From Rhabditophanes sp. KR3021 (taxonomy: Eukaryota > Nematoda > Chromadorea > Rhabditida > Alloionematidae): 64,000 bases of DNA. The notes beneath the pieces are model-generated. The model was given only the letters and a program-made list of their open reading frames with translations, ran no database searches and was not told the DNA's origin. Below are positions 55,610 through 64,000 of the stretch, one piece after another. Location of the stretch: contig CAUJLY010000003.1 of assembly GCA_963281155.1 (NCBI GenBank), positions 1,178,001 to 1,242,000 on the forward strand. The letters run 5' to 3'. The first letter of the stretch is position 1. Each line of letters opens with the position of its first letter. Made by a program: the position numbers and the translations under genes.

Positions 55610-56372
55610 TTTGCTAGGTCGTGTATTTATCTGAAAAATAGAAAATCAATTAAATATAAACGTTTTGATATGACAAGCCCGACTGAATGATTAAAAGTCG
55701 TTAAATAAAAAGATTATTAGTGATCTGCTTAAATGGAGTTAAAATTATCATGATTTGTTGAAATATTATGATATTTAAATGAACTTGATCTCTTATAAAG
55801 TGAAAAACTATTTAAAAAGGTAGTATTCTACTTTATTGGCAGAATCATAGTAAATATTATGATCTAAAGATTGTATTAGTAAATATTATTGTCCAAATAA
55901 CCTTGCCGATATTATTTTGTGAAAAAGCTTATCTATAATCTTGAGACGATATGTATTGTTGGGGCAGACCATATTGATAAAATACAAAAAACCAATCAAA
56001 CAATTTAAAGTACGTGTTTAATGATGTCTCTTTAGTTGATGCTTTGATGAACTTTGGTTTTGTGTTTTAAAGGTTGATAATAAAGAGATAAAGGATCTTT
56101 GATGGTTGGTAGAATTAATTTACAGCAAGAAATCATCTACACCATGCAGCAATGATTTGATGACTTCTCTCTACAGAAAATCTACTGATGAGAAACTTGA
56201 ACAAATCTATTCATTAGGATCGAGATTATCAAAATAAATGTTTTCTAATCACAAATTGTCTTTTTGTGTAACTAAAGCAGAATTTGTTTCAATTCTTTAG
56301 TTTTAAATTATGTAACAAGTTTTAACAAGTCAAAATACATATTTAAAAAAAAATAAGCAAAATAACAGCAAT
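55610..56372. other. Intergenic
   Basis: Upstream of the eak-7-like gene. AT-rich, no gene recognised. Confidence 0.5.
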
Positions 56373-56823
56373 TTATTTAAGATTATTTATTTTAAGAATT
56401 CTTATTGGTAATTCAAATGAAAGTATTTCGGATTCGTATGTATAAATATCAAACCTAAAACGAATTTATGTAAATACATGGGATTATTTAGAGTATCCTT
56501 ACATTTTAATTTTACTACCATCATAACTTCCAAATATGAATGCTTTTCTACAAACAATTTCAGAAGCAAAAGCAACTGTGACAACATTTAAATGTAGTGA
56601 CTTTTGTAAATACTTTTTTGTTTAAATCGAAACTGACAGCTGAATTTTTATTTCCATTTCCACCAACTAAAATTGACATCATTTATTTTATGGCACAAAA
56701 CTTATATGATATAAGTGCAGTCATATCGTAAAAATTAATTTTGAACTGATGATTCACCCATTTTGTGAATAAATCAAACATCATAATCTGATCTTTATTT
56801 TGGATAAAGCTTTCATTAAAAGG
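56373..56823 (-). pseudogene. Relic of a BACK/Kelch-type protein
   Basis: Minus-strand pieces in order: about 56823-56700, with LFTKWVNHQFKINF resembling the end of a BACK domain and stopping at TAA; about 56690-56590, starting MMSILVGGNGNKNSAVSFD like a Kelch blade; then, after a frame change, about 56590-56507, with CRKAFIFGSYDGSKIK; and after a possible 51-nt intron 56456-56373 with FDIYTYES. The order BACK then Kelch blades is that of BTB-Kelch proteins. Stops and shift indicate a pseudogene, unless introns escaped me. Confidence 0.4.
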
Positions 56824-56949
56824 GTCAATAAGATTTTTAAATGAAAGAGAATCATTTCAGACTTATTCACGGAATTTAAGAATTTAATAGTAGGAAATAT
56901 GATGTTTTAATTAAGTGTTTATTTTCTAAGCATGACAATTGTTTATAAG

Positions 56950-58467
56950 TTAACATCCACAGAGTTGTTCGATTGATCCCCAGATTCCAATCTTGATGGA
57001 GTAAACCTTGGTTTTTCTGGTTGCATAGTAGACAACGTAAGCGTTAATACGGGAAATGATTTCAGTGATTTTAAGTGCAGCTGTTGGGAAGGCAGTGTTG
57101 TCATTAATAACTTCAACAGTGAATTTAACACAGAAGTTCTTCCAGACGTTCTTTTCGGAGATAGTCCATCCCGTCATTTGAGTGGTGGAGCTAGTGTAGA
57201 TGACTGAGAATCCACTGGCATCGACAGTCAATACATTTGAAGCAGCATGGGAACATCCTCCGCTGTAAGGTTCATAAGTGGTAGTGGGAACTACTGTTGT
57301 GATAACTTCAGTGGTAGTAACGGCTTCAGTTGTTGTGATGGCTTCAGTTGTGGTAATAGACTCGGTGGTAGAAGGAGCAACGGTTGATGGAAGAATGAGA
57401 TACTCCTCTGGCCAGCAATTTTGGGACTCACAGAAGAAGAACATGTTGATGAAATCTTCGAAACAGCCGAATTCAGCAGAGATTTGGAAGTTAAGGAGGA
57501 TTTGTTTCAAGAAACCATAAGTCTTGCAGAAGATGTGGTATTCTTTCATGATCAGTTTCATCTTTTGTTGGATGGAAAGTCCTTCCATTTGAATAACGAA
57601 GGTCATTCTGTCGAGGAAAGCTTTGAGTGCTTGTCTCCCACTGGTTGAGATCACAATAGTAGTGTCTTTCACACAAGCCAACAGAGAATTGTACAAGAAT
57701 GAAAGTGGGGATCCATTCAACAAGACAGTGACTTGAGTGGCACGGTAATATTGGCAGGAGATTTCGAAGAAAGCTTCGAATGAATAGAATCCCTCGATTT
57801 CAATTTCCATGAGGATGCTCTTGCATTCTGGGTAGTCGACGGTGAATTTTTGAATAAGGACGTAGATGTCAGTCATTCTGATGTTAATATCAATTTCAGT
57901 GTTGCTGAGTAATTGGAGGAGGTATTCAATGAATAGATCAAAGGCAGCTTTATTTGGGAACAAATGTCTGTATTTTTGAAGACTAATGATTATACTAAAG
58001 TTTCCAGATTCACTAACTTCAAGAACTGAATCGCATTTGTCGTCAGCAATTTGGATTCCGACTTGGAAAAGATCGGCGAAACATCCCCATGATCCAATTT
58101 GGAAGTACTTGAATTTAACTTGGAAGTGGCTGTATTTGAGGAAGAATTTCTTAATCTTGAATGAGGCGATTGAGACAATATCAAAAGAAGTGTAATTGTT
58201 TGATGAGAACAAAGTGAAGTTCAACTCAAAAATAAATTGGTTGAAGATCAAGACATCAGCAGGGTCAGTGAGTTGGGACGAGCAATTGTAAAGAGATTCA
58301 ATTAACATGCATTCTCCAGATGGCCCAGTTTCTTCAACAAGATCCTCAGAGCAATCCTTTTGCTTTTTGTTTCTTTTCCCTTCACTTGATCCAGAACTAC
58401 TAGAGCTGCCACAATAGACAGTCGAAATAGCCAGAGCTAGGAGACAAACGAGAGCGAACTTTTGCAT
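56950..58467 (-). CDS. Large secreted protein with diverged internal repeats and a Thr-rich linker
   Basis: Single exon, 505 aa. Signal peptide about 1-19, then a Ser-rich patch. Four related units of about 100-130 residues each end in an I-x-I-x-x-G-x-x-x-x-F-x-x-x-F pattern: IGSWGCFADLF near 130, I-E-G-F-Y-S-F-E-A-F-F near 230, F-G-C-F-E-D-F near 345 and IGIWGSIEQL at the end. A mucin-like linker of repeated T-T-T-E-A/V (about 370-405) precedes the last unit. Many Cys and N-glycosylation sites. No known family recognised; it looks like a nematode extracellular protein. Confidence 0.65.
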   Translation of the reverse strand: MQKFALVCLLALAISTVYCGSSSSSGSSEGKRNKKQKDCSEDLVEETGPSGECMLIESLYNCSSQLTDPADVLIFNQFIFELNFTLFSSNNYTSFDIVSIASFKIKKFFLKYSHFQVKFKYFQIGSWGCFADLFQVGIQIADDKCDSVLEVSESGNFSIIISLQKYRHLFPNKAAFDLFIEYLLQLLSNTEIDINIRMTDIYVLIQKFTVDYPECKSILMEIEIEGFYSFEAFFEISCQYYRATQVTVLLNGSPLSFLYNSLLACVKDTTIVISTSGRQALKAFLDRMTFVIQMEGLSIQQKMKLIMKEYHIFCKTYGFLKQILLNFQISAEFGCFEDFINMFFFCESQNCWPEEYLILPSTVAPSTTESITTTEAITTTEAVTTTEVITTVVPTTTYEPYSGGCSHAASNVLTVDASGFSVIYTSSTTQMTGWTISEKNVWKNFCVKFTVEVINDNTAFPTAALKITEIISRINAYVVYYATRKTKVYSIKIGIWGSIEQLCGC

Positions 58468-59807
58468 TGTTCCAACAAAATAAGTTGTGAAATAACATTA
58501 TTTCAGTTGTTTATAAAGCAATCAAAAGGTTGTTTGTTTCAAGGATTACCAGCAATTTAATCGTATTTAAACTGAAATATAATTTAAATCAAATGCCACG
58601 TCTATAATTCACTTTATTGAACTAAACAAATATGTTTTAAACCTATTTAGAGTCATGCGAGCCTAGATTATAAGAAGTTTTTTAATATGTCATATTCAAT
58701 AGCATTAGAATAATTACATTAATTTGTTACCAAACAGAAGTTAGCTAAATGTTGAATTTAATTTAAGTAAGAACTCAACACAATGCTACATAATCTCTTG
58801 AAGAGTGCAAATTTGATATCAAAAACATGCCAGGATTGGACCACAGGTCAATACGCAGAATCTTTAATTGTACAATAAGAAACCTAATATAACTAGTTAT
58901 ACATAATAATATAAAATAATATAAAGAATTATGTACCTCTCATCCCTCGATTAGTTCAAAGGGCTTCTTTTAAATGTTGGTTTTTAAATATGTTATCGTT
59001 AGTAACAACACCAATAATTACGCCATCAAGATTTAGGCTATTTATAGTGTCTGATGTTATCGATCACCTCAAACAAGGATATAATATAGATTTTTATTAA
59101 AGACCTTTTCAAGTCTCATTCCAAAATTTACAAACAGTATTCATATAGAATCCTGAACGTATACTAACCTCAAACTGGGTTTTTTAAACCGTCTTAGTCT
59201 GATTATGTCAGCTTTTTATATGCGGAAATGTGATAATCGGAAGTAGGATGATGTCGATTTATATTACCCAACAATGGACTAAATGGCTATAATTGTTTGA
59301 AGTAAAAACAAATATGTAAATATAAATACATTTACATTAAATTTATTATTTGATCAATGATTTACACAAACTAATTGATTTGTCTAATTAGTAATAATAC
59401 ATTTAAAAACTACGCTTAAGTTGTTTCCATAATAAATATTTGGATTTATGCATGTTTAAAGTTGTGGATAGATGTGTAGTTTATGTTTAAATCTTTAAAA
59501 TCAGCTTGTAATTTCAGATTCATATCAATTAGAAAGTATATATTTAATCTTGTTGAATTCGGCATTTATTTACGTTTCTCAAAAATATTTATTTAAAATG
59601 GATAAAAGATTGCCTACAAATAATTATATTTCTTCTAATAAATAAGTTTGATAGTTTAACTCTTTATGCTGAAATGGCTTTAAAAATGGTATTCTTGACA
59701 CATCTAATTGTACTACAAATTGTGCTTTTTAAACGAATTGGGAAATCTTTCTAACTTCCTTCAAATATATTTTTGTTTGTGACAATCTTGACCCCACAAA
59801 TCTACAG
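58468..59807. other. Intergenic, AT-rich
   Basis: About 1.3 kb with no gene I can support. It begins with the promoter region of the repeated-unit secreted protein. Confidence 0.5.
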
Positions 59808-60073
59808 ATACAACACTTTCAGATTTCGACGTAGATTGTGTAAAAGTTCAATTCGAAGATGATTATTCAGTTGAGACTCATAATGATGAGAATATCGTAC
59901 CTGTTCCTCCAAAACGTAATGAACCGTGTCGCTTTGTTTTCGGAGATCACTTCAAAATCAAAGGAATTGTTAAAGATATCCAATGGGATCAAAAAGAATA
60001 CTTAGTCTTGTCAAGTAATGGAGACATGCTTTTATGTAATGAAAACCTATATGTTGTTTTAATACCTGAATAA
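59808..60073 (+). other. Orphan coding-like exon without a start codon
   Basis: After a CTACAG acceptor-like site an open frame of 88 codons reads to a TAA. It has coding character: a Val/Asp-rich start, VPPKRNEPCRFVFGDHFKIKG, then a strand-rich part and a hydrophobic end. A small beta-barrel is plausible. No upstream exon joins in the right phase (one base must come from the previous exon). It may be the last exon of a gene with a distant first exon, or a relic. Confidence 0.4.
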
Positions 60074-60580
60074 TTAAATTCAGACTTGTAAGTGAATTAG
60101 AATGCAATCCATAGCATACATCGAGCATAATGTTTCCTAAATTCACATCTATTGATACCGGACTATCTTTTTATTCTGTTGCATGTTTGATTCAAAATTT
60201 GAACAAGGTTATTAATCGACAGCCGGTGCTTATTTATTAATTATTTTATTTGGATTGTTTATCCTCTCAAATTAACAGCGTACTCCATGTCATCAATAAA
60301 GGTAGTAAAGTGAAATAGGGGTAACTTAAATAAAATAATTCGAATATGATTGTTTGCTTGTAAGAGAAAACAACTAGAGAATTGAACTGTGCAACATTTG
60401 AGTATTAATAAGGTGCATAAATCATGTAATCAAAGCATTATTTTAATTAAAGATGTTGTGTGCAATGAAAGTTATTAAGAACAAAAAAGGACACAGGGAG
60501 ATAATAATACATTTTATTTATTCAATAGAATTTCTACGAAACATCAAAAATAGTATTGCCCATATTCCAACTCCCCAAAC
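60074..60580. other. Intergenic
   Basis: Downstream region of the MSP gene. No gene was recognised; short plus frames here are shadows of the MSP gene. Confidence 0.5.
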
Positions 60581-60961
60581 TTATGGATTGTATTCGATTG
60601 GGAGGTTCTTTCTACGGACCATGCCGTCTCCTTGGAACCATTCACGTCTGAAGGTCTTGGCGGCATCATCTGGGGTGTTGGTCCATTCAATAGTGATGCG
60701 GTCGTTGTTGGTGTCTTCTTGTCCGTAGACGAAGGTGTCGCAGGAGACGGCCATCAGGCAACCTTCCTTTGGGTCGAGAACTCCGCATGGTGGGTCGACG
60801 GCGAGTCTCTTCATGTTGGTGGTCTTGATGGCCCATCCGATTCTTCTCCCACCTGCATTGGTGATCTTGATATGGTAGGTGTGCTTGTCATCGTAAGGAG
60901 CGTTGAAGACGAGCTTAGCATTTGGGGCAGTAGCGATATCTCCTGGAGCGACGGTGGCCAT
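60581..60961 (-). CDS. msp: Major sperm protein
   Basis: Single exon, 126 aa, full length. Conserved blocks [34 protein letters not shown] and the C-terminal [16 protein letters not shown] are intact. MSP polymerises to drive amoeboid sperm movement and, when released, signals oocyte maturation. The gene is much GC-richer than its surroundings, the usual sign of a strongly expressed gene. Compared with C. elegans MSP it is one residue shorter and differs mainly at the N-terminus and near residues 68-80. A TATA-like element lies about 60 bp upstream. Confidence 0.98.
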   Translation of the reverse strand: MATVAPGDIATAPNAKLVFNAPYDDKHTYHIKITNAGGRRIGWAIKTTNMKRLAVDPPCGVLDPKEGCLMAVSCDTFVYGQEDTNNDRITIEWTNTPDDAAKTFRREWFQGDGMVRRKNLPIEYNP

Positions 60962-61631
60962 GTTGATGTGTAGACGGATTGGGAACCAAAAGGTATACGA
61001 ATTTGTCCAAAAAGTGGTTGCTTATATACTTTTATTGCCCTCACAATTTGGTTATAAAAAACGCTTTTATTGCAAATTTTAGAGCATTTGACGATTATAT
61101 TCGTATGTACGTCATTTGTTGTAAAAAACAGTCGTGGAGTCCTCAACAATAATCAAATTTTAAATACATAACTAACATTCAGATAAGTATAATAGTTTCA
61201 AATGATTAAGCTTCACAATTTGTTTAAAAGAAACTTCCGTTGTAATTACCGAATGAACTTCGCTGTTGTATAATTGATAAAAACAGGAACACTATCATTC
61301 TTTAGTTTGCTCATTTGTGGAAATGGACTCAAATCAACTTTACTATATCATATTAGATTCATAATTACGTTGATTACGAATTACTCTTTTAGTTTGTTCA
61401 AACTAAATTTGGGAATGCCAAATCACCCACACATTATTTTTTCGATTTTAAAATATTGTGTTTATCAATCAGATCTTGGTGATTAAAACAAACAAATTAT
61501 TATTTTGCAATGATTTTTTTAAAATTAAACTCATTGGAATATTCCTATTTCTCCTTGTATTGGTAACCCATTCGAGCTGGCGTACCCAAAAGTCTCTTTA
61601 TTTTAAATAGATTTTGTTGGTATGCATTATC
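60962..61631. other. Intergenic, MSP promoter side
   Basis: AT-rich stretch between the divergent MSP and 5S genes. It contains the TATA-like element noted separately; nothing else was recognised. Confidence 0.5.
61022..61028 (-). promoter_or_regulatory. TATA-like box of the MSP gene
   Basis: TATATAA on the minus strand, 61 bp before the MSP start codon, in otherwise mixed sequence. Position and sequence suit a core promoter. Confidence 0.5.
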
Positions 61632-61750
61632 GCTTACGCTCATATCATGTTGAAAGCACCTCATCCCGTTCGATCTGAGAAGTGAATCAACTTCGAGCTA
61701 CCTTAGTACTTGGATCGGAGACGTCCTGGGAATCCGTAGTGGTGTAAGCT
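61632..61750 (+). rRNA. 5S ribosomal RNA
   Basis: The 119-nt sequence follows the C. elegans 5S rRNA closely by memory of the family: it starts GCTTACG, contains CATCCCGTTCGATCTG in loop C and the internal promoter AGTACTTGGATCGGAGACG, and ends GGTGTAAGCT. The first and last nine bases pair as helix I. A run of five T follows as pol III terminator. It is a single copy here; no second unit and no spliced-leader RNA gene were seen nearby, unlike the C. elegans array. Confidence 0.93.
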
Positions 61751-61754
61751 TTTT
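61750..61754 (+). terminator. Pol III T-run terminator of 5S
   Basis: Five T directly at the 3' end of the 5S gene, a sufficient RNA polymerase III terminator. Confidence 0.75.
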
Positions 61755-62344
61755 GCATAATAAACATTACACTGTTTTTACAACATCAATTAATTAGCTA
61801 CATAATAAGTGTCAAAGATAATATTTTATTGCTGTAAATTAATCTACTGCGTATTTATATAAAAGTTGATAATTAAAACAAAGGTAAATAAATGTCCATT
61901 ATTCTAATTCTGTTACACAACTTTGGAGCGAGGTTAAAAGTATCTCTTATAAACAGAATTTACAGTCTGAAAAGAGATTGCAAAGGTTTGATCAAGTTCA
62001 TATTCAATTTTGTCGATAATTTACTTATTGTGTGGCTAATTAATAACTGTAATTTAAGCAATTAACTATTCAAATAACTTTTATTGTGCACTATTTGCCT
62101 TAAATATTTTGAATAATTATCTTTGTCTTTTCTTTTATTTATTTGGATGTCGACAAAACATGCTTGTGGATATCCATTCCTCTTACTGGAAATGTATTTA
62201 CTGGTTGTTACTATTATCCCATTGTTTTTAGTTAAAAACATCTTTAACTCTCTAATTTAGGTTGAAATGGAATAAAAGAGTGAAAAAGTGTTATTCGGTG
62301 ATGAAAGTGGTTGGCTTCTATTTAATCCAATGAACCAAAAAGTA
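61755..62344. other. Intergenic between 5S and tRNA
   Basis: AT-rich, no gene recognised on either strand. Confidence 0.5.
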
Positions 62345-62416
62345 CTCCCAGCCAGGGAATCGAACCCTGGTCTCGCACGTGACAGGCGCGGATACTCACC
62401 ACTATACTAGCTGGGA
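62345..62416 (-). tRNA. tRNA-Asp (GUC)
   Basis: The 72-nt cloverleaf folds completely. Acceptor stem TCCCAGC pairs with GCTGGGA, followed by G as discriminator. The D arm has AGTGGTGAGT, the anticodon loop is CTGTCAC with GTC as anticodon, and the T arm is CCAGG-GTTCGATT-CCTGG. A-box and B-box (GGTTCGATTCC) are intact. No intron. Confidence 0.97.
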
Positions 62417-63610
62417 CTGTAGGTAATGCCTCCAGTTTGACCCAAAAATTAAAAAAAATTTACAAATTTAGTCACAATACAACAAAAACAACTTTAAACT
62501 AGCTTATCTTAAACATTTATTATTACATCAATAATAATCAAGGAAGGCATAATATTCAACAATACACCATTATTTAAATGTGTCTATTGCAGAAGAGGCA
62601 AATTATAAGATTGGACTATGCTACAAGTTTGACTTCAAATTGTATTTCATTAATTGACTAAGTTTAATGAGATGTGGAAACCCCTATACAAAATGAAGAA
62701 TATATTTTATTTGCTTCAATTAAAAATAAAATGCTTGCATTCCATTAAAGCAAGTATCGAGGTAGTAGATAATTATGAGATTGAATGATTGAAGTCTCCT
62801 GCTTAGCATGCACTCGAAATATTCGGTGGTGATGCCATTATTTTGAATGATATTGCTGCAGATCATCTGGAGTTACTTAATTTTACATAAGGATCAATCA
62901 TATCAAAGAAACTAGTGATGATTCTAATGAAACATTCCATAAGCAACTCCCAATAAATTGTCCTTAGTTTTTTAATAATATCATGAAGTTTATTTAAAGT
63001 TGAATGACACAGTGGTATTTCTTTATTAATACAAATTATCGCATTAATTGACTAATTTTGATCTTGGAGATTATCAAACAGTGAGTTTGTTTTTTAATTC
63101 AACAACTGATTCAGATTTTATTGTACAAAATATTGCTGCGTGTGAGAACTTGACCAATCCCAAAGTCGACCTTGTTGGATCAGTATAAAGGTGGTGTCGA
63201 ACATGAATTTTAAATTTATTATTATTAATCAGAAAGGCTAACATTATAAAAAGAAAGAATTTACTAAATGGATATTCATCAAAACTCAAATGTAGTTAAT
63301 TTCAATATAATCATACAAGCCGTTTAAACAACATATGTAATTGGCCTAATTGCACAAAATTGGTAATACGAAACTACTTGCATTCTTGATCATAGAGGAT
63401 CAGAAATGATTTAGACCGCTCAAATAATGTAGAAATAAATATGTTTACAACAACAAAGAATCAATGGGAAAACACTTTGTTTGAATCTAATTAAACACAT
63501 TCAATTCATTTATTGAAGCTTAAAACCGTTTATATTCAGAGATTAGTGTCAAACGATTAAGCTATTCGGTAAATATAATCATGTTTGCATCAATGAATTC
63601 AGTTTTTTGA
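62417..63610. other. Intergenic, AT-rich
   Basis: About 1.2 kb without a supportable gene. A minus frame at 63074-63289 is open by chance. Confidence 0.5.
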
Positions 63611-63951
63611 GATTTTTACTCTGAAACGGACTTACAAGTACGAGTCTCAAACAACATATGGATAAAGAAGGCTGGTTTGCTTACTTGTGTAGAAGCGTGT
63701 GTAAAAGTTGATACATGTACTGGACTCGATTGCCTCCTTAAAAATAATGGTCTGATTGAATGTGTCTTAAAATGTGTATTGGGAATGAATTGCCTAAACA
63801 AGCATGCCCTGCATCAAACCAAAAGAATGAGGAGTGTGAGAAACTTTGCGATGCACAATGCGTAAAGGCTCATTCTTGCAAAGGAAAGGATTGTTCTGCA
63901 CAAACTGCATGCCAAGCCCAATGTGACAAGAAATGTGACACCGCTAAATAA
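63611..63951 (+). CDS. Cys-rich protein with two tandem modules, 5' end not found
   Basis: An open frame from 63611 to 63761 and another from 63803 to 63951 join across a 41-nt GT-AG intron into a Cys-rich protein. Each half has the pattern C-x3-C-V-K-x3-C-x-G-x-D-C: CVEACVKVDTCTGLDC in the first and CVKAHSCKGKDC in the second, followed by more Cys. No ATG opens the first part, so an upstream exon with the start and probably a signal peptide is missing. No family recognised. It looks like a secreted disulfide-rich protein. Confidence 0.5.
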
Positions 63952-64000
63952 ATTGAACGAAGATGAAATAAAAAACAATTTTTGATCAAAAAATCAACCA

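Noticed and set aside
61755..62344. Spliced-leader RNA gene near the 5S gene
   Set aside because: No sequence resembling the conserved 22-nt leader followed by a GT donor was found.
1..64000. CRISPR arrays, insertion sequences, prophage, bacterial operons
   Set aside because: No direct-repeat spacer arrays, transposase genes with terminal repeats or bacterial-type genes were seen; the window is eukaryotic throughout.

Overview
The window comes from a nematode nuclear genome. It carries a canonical major sperm protein gene, a chemoreceptor of the nematode srt family (decayed), an SXP/RAL-2-like secreted protein, a mitochondrial EF-Tu with the nematode-type C-terminal extension, a 5S rRNA close to the C. 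elegans sequence, AT-rich DNA, many 42-47 nt introns, and polypyrimidine-AG sites just upstream of start codons that look like spliced-leader acceptors. No bacterial, plasmid, CRISPR or phage feature was seen. The species cannot be named from this sequence.

Layout. 0.3-8.7 kb: a compact intronless Notch-like receptor, an srt pseudogene, an SXP/RAL-2-like gene, a GH19 chitinase and small secreted-protein genes. 9-15.8 kb: one ten-exon gene for a PCM1 (centriolar satellite) homologue with unusually large introns. 16.6-19.9 kb: an SWS1/ZSWIM7 homologue whose second intron contains the entire TOP3A gene on the same strand. 20.1-22.5 kb: a SOCS protein and mitochondrial GTPBP3/MnmE. 23.2-30.0 kb: four tightly packed minus-strand genes (glutaredoxin-like, taspase, condensin CAP-D2, RNase H2A) that look like an operon. 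30.2-41.2 kb: ZFR, the mitochondrial SAM carrier, mitochondrial EF-Tu with two large introns holding gene relics, 6-phosphogluconate dehydrogenase and PEX2. 42.5-53.4 kb: mostly nematode-type secreted and membrane proteins. 54.4-55.6 kb: an EAK-7/MEAK7 TLDc protein. 56.4-64 kb: a Kelch-like relic, a repeated-unit secreted protein, the MSP gene, a 5S rRNA gene, a tRNA-Asp(GUC) gene and a Cys-rich partial gene.

Genes that belong together: TOP3A and SWS1 both act in homologous recombination and here share one transcription unit footprint. EF-Tu and the SAM carrier are adjacent, same-strand mitochondrial genes with operon-like spacing. RNase H2A, condensin CAP-D2 and taspase are nuclear genes in one candidate polycistron. 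Exon joins given below were worked out by hand from splice signals and reading-frame closure; where a join is uncertain the entry says so. For spliced genes the coordinates span first to last coding base.
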